From Nephromyces sp. MM_2019 (taxonomy: Eukaryota > Apicomplexa > Aconoidasida > Nephromycida), in assembly GCA_015657535.1 (NCBI GenBank), contig JADHZB010001320.1:1-28429 (forward strand): a stretch of DNA of 28,429 nt, read 5' to 3'. A program made the position numbers and the translations under genes. Position 1 is the first letter of the stretch. Each line of letters starts with the position of its first letter. This document shows, piece by piece, positions 21,743 to 28,429 of the stretch. Under the pieces are notes generated by a model that was given only the letters and a program-made list of their open reading frames with translations, made no database searches and was not told the DNA's origin.

Positions 21743-23772
21743 TTTGTGTGTGCAATTATATCAAATTCAGTGCAAATATACAAACTATGTACATTAATGT
21801 GTATGTTAAAAAGAAACCAAATGTGTATATAATATATATTTTTAAAATGTATAGATATTACATAACTTTCAAAAAAATAAAAAAAATAAAAAAAATAAAA
21901 ACTAAAAACAAATAAATTAATCGTATGTGTTTTTCTAAGACACTTTAAATTTCATGATATATAATTTAAATAAAATTAAAAACATAGTATCCATTGCGCA
22001 CACACATAAACATATTATTCGCTTGCACACACACACACACCATTCATTTATGTACACGCACACCTTTGCTGTGGTATATCTAGCTTATTTATATTGAAAA
22101 ATGCACACACATACGTTTTCACATAGATATATATATATATATATATCTTGATATACATAATTGGCCTGATTATATCTATTGATAGAGTGTGTATGTCAAG
22201 GTGTTATAAGCTTGTTTAACTATGTATAAGTTTGAGATAAAAAAGAGAAAATATATGATTGATCCTATGTGTGTGTGTATATATATATTTGTATCAATTT
22301 GATATGTTTTTTATTTTATGTGTATTTGAGATTTGTGTTGTTTGTGTGTGCGTGTGTATGTATATATATTTGCAAGTTTAGTATGTTTAAGTTTTATATG
22401 GTGAATGTGTGTGCACAGTTAATAATTGTAAGTGAAAAATTTGTATTCAAAATTTAAAGATAATAATGTATTTGATGTGTGAAATTTAAATATATATATA
22501 TATATATATGTGTTATTTATGACTGTTTTTCACATTTTTGAGGTTATCCAGATAAAATTAGTATAAAAAAACAATTCAAAACTACATAATTCATTAAAAT
22601 GTGTGCCAAACACACATTTAGCTTATATGTATAAATACCCATACATTTGTTTATATGATACGTGTGACGATTGTTTGTTTTGTTGCACTTGATGTGGATA
22701 AGTGTCAGTGTTAAGCTTGATGTGTTTTAAATATATGTATAAATTTTTATGTGTGAAAGCTGTGCTAAACTTGAAGTGTGTAAAAAGCGCAGTATATTAA
22801 AAATCTGTGTGTATCGAGTTTGATATTTTTAAGAATAGATTTTAGGCTTTTTGTGTGTATTAGTTGAAGTGTAGCTAAATTTGGCACTCATATTGCTTAT
22901 CACGTTTTAAATTATTTGCTTTGTGTTCGATTTACACTATTATAACAGATATATATACTAACAATGTTTACACATGAGCGTTGCTTTTGCACATGCACAT
23001 TTTATAATTATACGCTATGTATTACTATAAACATACAGTTAGGTTTTAATCAAATTTTGAATATATACTAAACCATAATTTCTATATAGTTTAATCATTA
23101 AGATATTAAATACCCAGAAGTCATTAATACACACATTTACATTTTTAAATTATCATATAAATACTAATATTTATGTGTGTATGTGTGATTACCATAGAAA
23201 AATATGTATGTGTGCTTGTGTTGAGTTTGAAAACATCTGTGTGTATATTGATTATAAAAACATTGATGTATTCATATCTAATGCATATAAAAAATTGTTT
23301 GTATGTAAATTTTAAGCATAAAAATGCATGTGTGTGTTATTTTTATGCATAAAAAAGTGCTTTTTTGTGTTAAGTATAATATCATGTATGTGTGTCAACC
23401 TTATTCGAAAAATTAATTCAAGTGTTTATCCAAAAATATATTTTCTTTACTTGAGAATTTGTAAACATTATATGATCTCTCTACTTTGATAAATTATTAT
23501 CAAATAACACATTTTTTAAATTTGTGTAACACTATATTTTAAAAGCTTCAATAACATTTTAATTACAATTAAAAATTCCAATTTTATTTGTAATAAGAAA
23601 AAAATAAAATAATTTTTTTCTTAGTTTTAAATATCTCTATGTTTCTCTCCATTCTCATATTTATCATTGAATGTGTATATATTTATATAACTTGTGTGTA
23701 TATAAAATAATAGGTGTATATGTGTATTTGTATAATATGCGTGCATTTGTTACTGAATACCTGTGTATATAT

Positions 23773-23776
<4 letters not shown>

Positions 23777-23812
<36 letters not shown>
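23777..23812. repeat. (TA)n microsatellite
   Basis: About 36 bp of pure alternating TA in the divergent spacer. Confidence 0.85.
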
Positions 23813-23813
<1 letters not shown>

Positions 23814-25407
23814 TTTCACATAGTGTATGTATATCGTGTGTTATTATGTATTTAGGTGATTCGTACTCATATATACATAGTGTGTGTCTTGGTATATTAT
23901 AGATAATTCGTGCGTGTGTTTAAACATTTTAGACAACGTATAAATACATGTATTTATATTTAATGTATAATATAATTGAAATGAGAATTGAATATTTGTT
24001 ATAATTAAACATGTTTATTCAAACCTAATTCATAAATTTACAATGTAGCTGTTGTGCATATAGTGTGTTAGTGATTGCATTAATTTTATGTTTGTGTGTA
24101 TAAGAAACAATAAGTATATATAATAAATACTGAAAATGATATTATATTTATATTTGGTTAATATAAACTTTTCTTTCCTTCTAATTTGACATACCAAAAT
24201 TGAGTTATGGTTAGCATAAACAAATATCTGTTATAAATCGATAGACATTAGTTAATTTGTCTAACCTAATACTTTAGAAAATAGCAAATTGAAATTATTA
24301 ATAAAATGAGCTTAGCTTAATTTCACAAGAATTGCACCCTTAAACTCTTTGATTTGTTATCTAACGTTGATAGCATGGCATTTTTATTATTTGTTAAGAT
24401 TATAAACTGAATCAACAAGCTCGTATAAATCTTACAACGATTTGAATCTATTATACAGCTTCAAGATTATATATACATTAACGTTTAATTATGGAATCAC
24501 TTTGTATACAGTCTACAATGATGTACAGCGTGTGTGTAATACCATATGCATAATACAGTGTATACTAAATAGTAATTTTTAACCTGTTGAAGATAAATAT
24601 ATAGTTGCTTAGTGAAAATAATAGCTTCGTTTCTCATTTTTACAAGTAGATATGACATAAACTAAGTAATAAATTTAAATTTATTAATTATTTTTACAAT
24701 TATATTCTGGGTGTTTGATGTTTAAATGTTGAACAAGCATGGTACTACGACTTGAGTAATATGACTGAATTCGAGCTTTCTACACTTTTGGCTTGTTTTT
24801 ATTTTTAGTTCATCAAGCTAAGGCTTAAATAAATTTTGTTAATTTTTTACTTTTTGGGATTTACTTATAATTATTATTACCTAAACTCTTATAATAACAA
24901 AACGATGAATTGAAAGTTGTGATATTTTCAACATCTTTCAGAAAAGGTATTTTTTTTTCAAACAATCGTTATTTTATGAAAATACATGAAAAACTTATTA
25001 TTACATATAGCTCCGGTAAGATATAATACCAAGCAGGTTCAGTATCTACTAATTTTTTTTTCTGGATTGTTAGGCTTAGCACTAAATCTCCCATAATACC
25101 ACTTTCTCACTTTTGATTCAAAACTCTCAACTTTTTCTGTTTCCTTAGAAACGATGTTTTACTTGCTTCCGACTACTTTACTAGTTACAAACATCCCATA
25201 AGTTTTAGCTTCCAACAACTCAGCTCTGGTCACACCCACTTACTACTTGAGATACAAACAGCCAACAAAACTGCAAGATTTCGAGATAATCTGTCTTAAC
25301 AAACACCCTAGAGGCTTCCGCTCAGCTCTCACTTAATCCTAAGCTGAGGCCTAAGCTCTAGAATACCATTACTTACGTTCTGGATAGCAAAAAGAAAAAA
25401 CAATAAA

Positions 25408-27942
25408 ATGAGCTTGAACAATCATTCCCAAAATCTATCAGAAGATGAATTTGAAGAGGATGCACACAATGGCTTCATCTCACCTCCTGCCAAAAGAATA
25501 AAAACACTTTCTCAGTTGGCTGCCTCGGCCACCCCTCCTAAGGACAATGACGATGAGGAAAATTTTGATTCAGAGTCTAATTCAAGCTACCAGAATAGAA
25601 GTTCAAAACACCTTCCCACTCAAAAACTATCTTCTAAAATGAATTTGCAAAAACAGACTAAAAAATTCCTTGATACAAAGGCCATCGAATCACCTGGTTC
25701 TGATGAATCCGCCTCTATAGGGGTGAGTTAGCTTATAAATTTGTAGTGGTGGATAGTTAAGCTTATTGATATGTATACTATTTAATTAGTTTATCATTGT
25801 GTAAGCGCTAAATATACACATCATAAGCTTAGAACTTTTGACACATATCATATTCATTCGGATGATTACTTGCGGGACCCAACAATTCACATATACACCT
25901 CTATCCTCGATTCCAAATAGATATGTGTTGATATATTTTTATTTATGAACGTCTATTTCAATATCATTCACAATTTTGCTTACATATGATAAAATCTATT
26001 TAAGGTGAAAAACACTAACTATATAGGCATATATCATATCTACAGATTTTTTATTAACTTCAAAATAATTATTTTTTTTCTAAACAGGATTCTTCAGATA
26101 GTGAGAGCGATGATCAAGATGAAATCGATGGTATATGAGCTTTATTAATGATAAAATACTTAGATTTAATCACATTTCTCCGCTAAATAATTTTGGGATA
26201 TAATTCTAGGATTTCATTATGATCTCTTTGAACTTTCTACTTTACTTATACCATAATTATTCCTTAGCTTCACAAACACAAAAACTGAAATAATGCCATT
26301 GAGTTAGAGACCTAATGTGTACATTTACCCATCTATTCTTGTTATCAGCGGAAATGGGTGGTTTCATTGTTCATAGTGAAATAGATGAATCTAATAAGGA
26401 TTCGAGTGAAGGAGAAGATGAGCCTGCTGACCTAGACCCCGATGATATAAGGCTTATATATGAAAACAATGGCGAGGTAAGCAAACCTATACAAACACAC
26501 CTAGAATGTGTGTATACTTTTTAACATAGGAATAATTTACTTGTATTGTTATTACAAATCAACCTATAATTCTGAATACCTAAGATCTTGATATCCCTAT
26601 ATACCCACACACGTGTCTATCATCCAAGATAGCTGTAGATACTTATATACTATCTAAATCAATAATTATTACCTAATCTACATTTTGTGTATATACACGT
26701 TTTATTCTTTGAATAATTTCTCAATCATACAACATTACTTAATACAACAATTTTCAATCTACCTTTTCATACACTCACACACACATATAAACCTCATAAA
26801 GAATATATGCGTCAGAAACACCTATAAACAATCAAAATGATTTCATTTTTATATACACATCCAATATAAAACTTTTACATATTTTCTTCATACACAAATA
26901 CATATATACATTTCTACACACCTCAATTTACTCTCTTTATACACTCTATAATATAGCTAACAAACCCTTCCTATGATGCTGATCTGGGAATTACAAAACA
27001 TAAAAGATTGAGGAGGGGAGGCACAAAGTCTATTGATGATGATAACGACCTTGATGTAAGTTATTAGTTAAATAAATTTTAATGTGTGTATATATTAATC
27101 ATAATTATTTAATGTATAGATATATTATCTATACATTTACCTCTTTGTGTGGGTGTTCATATGTATTTATCTATACACATCTTATATGTGTAGGTATACA
27201 TTTGCATATTTAACTTATATGTGTGTGTAGCTGTATATTTTTGTTTCTGATAATATGTGTGTGTTGTTGTATGTGTGTGTTGTTGTATGTGTGTGTTGTT
27301 GTATGTGTGTGTTGTTGTATGTGTGTGTTGTTGTATGTGTGTGTTGTTGTATGTGTGTGTTGTTGTATGTGTGTGTTGTTGTATGTGTGTGTTGTTGTAT
27401 GTGTGTGTTGTTGTATGTGTGTGTTGTTGTATGTGTGTGTTGTTGTATGTGTGTTCTGTTTTATGTTTGTGTTGTTGTATGTTTGTGTTGTTGTATGTGT
27501 GTGTTGTTGTATGTGTGTGTTGTTGTATGTGTGTGTTGTTGTATGTGTGTGTAATGGTAAAAATATGTGTGTTATAGTATGTGTGTTTTTGTTGCATATG
27601 TGTGTTGTTGTATGTGTGTGTAATGGTATAAATGTGTGTGTTATAGTATGTGTGTTTTTGTTGTATGTGTGTGTAATGGTATAAATGTGTGTGTTATAGT
27701 ATGTGTGTTTTTGTTGTATGTGTGTGTGCATCTTATTCTGCCTGTATGTTATGTGTATGTATACATACATGTATTTGAATGTGTGTGTATAATATAGCCT
27801 GGAGATGATAATGAGGATTCTTTTATGTATGGAGAAATATCGAAAACTATTTATGAAATTTTTGGTGATATCCCTACACTCATGAAAATCCTAAGGAATG
27901 AAAGGTAATGTGTGTGTATATATAACTACGTGTATATATAAT

Positions 27943-27973
<31 letters not shown>

Positions 27974-28255
27974 ATATAATTATGATGTGTGCATTGATAC
28001 GTTTTACATTTTCTCTGATCTAATGAATTTTTTATAAATTTTTTTGCAAGTAAAGTTAAGACTATAAAATATGAATTATATCAGATAAAAGTATAAATGT
28101 GTATATGTAATGTGTGTGTGTATAATACTCTTTATTCTGGTATTAAATGTGTGTTTACTTATAGGCCTTCTTCTGCAATTGAAGATCGTACTAATTATGA
28201 TGATGAACCACATACTGAAATTGTTAAGCCCGTAACTACACATGATTGGCAAGAG
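25408..28255 (+). CDS. Probable Spt6 transcription elongation factor, N-terminal part (runs off the right edge)
   Basis: Six exons so far: join(25408-25722,26088-26130,26349-26476,26957-27055,27798-27904,28165-28255), 783 nt, 261 aa. Junctions are GT-AG and in phase; the last donor (GTATGA at 28256) shows the gene continues. Residues 1-160 are acidic and Ser/Asp-rich with a PPAKRIK basic patch at 26-32, possibly a nuclear signal. Then come GGFIV (like the Spt6 GFIxDD), DLDPDDIRLIYENNGE ending at 162 (like Spt6 DxDLIxENxG), KHKRLRRGG at 176-184 (like KFKRLKRG), and IYEIFGDIP, like the IFGD segment. This order matches the disordered acidic N-terminus of Spt6, a histone chaperone that travels with RNA polymerase II. 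The diagnostic helix-hairpin-helix, YqgF, S1 and SH2 domains would lie outside the window. ATG 25408 follows an A-rich leader and is the first in frame. Confidence 0.65.
26477..26956. other. Intron 3 of the Spt6-like gene
   Basis: 480-bp intron, AT-rich with scattered ACACAC and TATATAC steps. No array or coding exon seen. Confidence 0.6.
27254..27555. repeat. 16-bp minisatellite, about 19 copies, in Spt6-like intron 4
   Basis: A strict 16-bp unit, ATGTGTGTGTTGTTGT, is repeated head to tail with few changes. The variants cluster near 27449-27490 (TTCTGTTTT and TTTGTGTTG). Three units make 48 nt, so every frame is open and shows a 16-residue period; none is coding. It lies in the intron at 27056-27797. 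Confidence 0.95.
27555..27725. repeat. 53-bp higher-order tandem repeat, about 3 copies
   Basis: Directly after the 16-bp array, units of about 53 bp carry GTAATGGTATAAATG, then GTTATAGTATG, then TTTTTGTTGTATG. The last two copies, near 27609 and 27662, are almost identical. The first is diverged and is separated from them by one 16-bp unit. The unit contains the 16-bp motif's TTGTATGTGTGTG, so it probably arose from that array. Confidence 0.85.
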
Positions 28256-28314
28256 GTATGAAGATAATATACACACACATCCTATAATCTATCTATCTCT
28301 AGACATACATATAC

Positions 28315-28429
28315 ACATATATATATTATGAAACACACACAATCCAATACATATATATTATAAATATCACATACACACAATCCAATACATATATATTATA
28401 ATTATCACATACACACAATCCAATACATA
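28315..28429. repeat. 38-bp tandem repeat at the window edge, at least 3 copies
   Basis: ATATATATTAT, then GAAACACAC or AATATCACATACACAC, then AATCCAATAC, repeated with a 38-bp period in the last two copies. The array continues past the window. It lies in an intron of the Spt6-like gene that starts at 28256. Confidence 0.85.

Larger units (their letters stand above)
20079..25407. other. 5.3 kb divergent spacer with no convincing gene
   Basis: This lies between the start codons of the - strand CDK-like gene and the + strand Spt6-like gene. It is filled with TG/CA-rich and (TA)n sequence: a TG tract at 21596-21705 running into (TA)n to 21740, (CA)n at 22026-22041, and (TA)n at 22489-22509 and 23777-23812. 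GTGTTTAGAGTGAGGTTGT occurs twice, near 20201 and 20272. Loose CACAATATCAC units lie at 21080-21160. Two coding-like pieces (21261-21424 with 21508-21592, and 24718-24807) are discussed as findings. The last 330 bp (25078-25407) are visibly less AT-rich and free of simple repeats, fitting a promoter and 5' UTR for the Spt6-like gene. No tRNA was found. Confidence 0.5.

Noticed and set aside
27157..27770. Frames of 100-186 codons on both strands
   Set aside because: They are translations of the 16-bp and 53-bp minisatellites in an Spt6-like intron; flanking exons splice across them in phase.
1..28429. tRNA, rRNA and transposon genes
   Set aside because: I looked for tRNA T-loop motifs (GGTTCGAATCC-like), conserved rRNA blocks, reverse transcriptase or transposase motifs, and long terminal or inverted repeats, and saw none. 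A by-eye search can miss diverged copies.

Overview
This is nuclear DNA of an AT-rich, intron-rich, probably unicellular eukaryote. It has no operons and no bacterial signals. All genes are split by GT-AG introns, and the standard code fits: TAA and TGA end genes, and no stop falls inside a spliced frame. Introns and spacers are packed with (TA)n, (TG/CA)n and minisatellites. The overall look (AT-rich, TGTGTA-rich spacers, small kinases) would suit an apicomplexan or related protist. That lineage call is inference and is not proven here.

I assembled five recognisable genes and the tail of a sixth by hand. Every model keeps frame across every splice junction. Left to right: (1) the last two exons of an unrecognised + strand gene (48-792). 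(2) A uL30/L7-family protein on the - strand (1412-4017, 8 exons, 252 aa), most like ribosomal protein L7 or its ribosome-assembly paralogue Rlp7/RPL7L1. (3) A PP2A-type Ser/Thr phosphatase catalytic subunit on the + strand (6868-9111, 12 exons, 441 aa) with all catalytic motifs and an unusual N-terminal extension of about 130 residues. (4) A compact NEK/NIMA-family kinase on the - strand (10370-13941, 9 exons, 279 aa). (5) A large CDK8-like kinase on the - strand (14887-20078, 10 exons, 671 aa) with DLG in place of DFG, an altered APE motif, an insertion in the N-lobe and a long basic tail. (6) The N-terminal 261 residues of a probable Spt6 transcription elongation factor on the + strand, starting at 25408 and running off the right edge.

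Between the CDK-like kinase and the Spt6-like gene lies a 5.3 kb divergent spacer in which I find no convincing gene, only two small coding-like or less AT-rich islands. The phosphatase gene has short, plain introns (58-164 bp). The flanking L7, NEK and CDK genes have long introns full of TG/CA arrays. One 50-N assembly gap sits inside a (TG)n array in a NEK intron.

Functionally the genes are housekeeping: ribosome assembly or structure, protein phosphorylation and dephosphorylation, and transcription. A CDK8-like kinase next to Spt6 could share a transcription theme, but they are 5 kb apart and divergent, so the link is only suggestive. I see no mobile element, CRISPR array, tRNA or rRNA.
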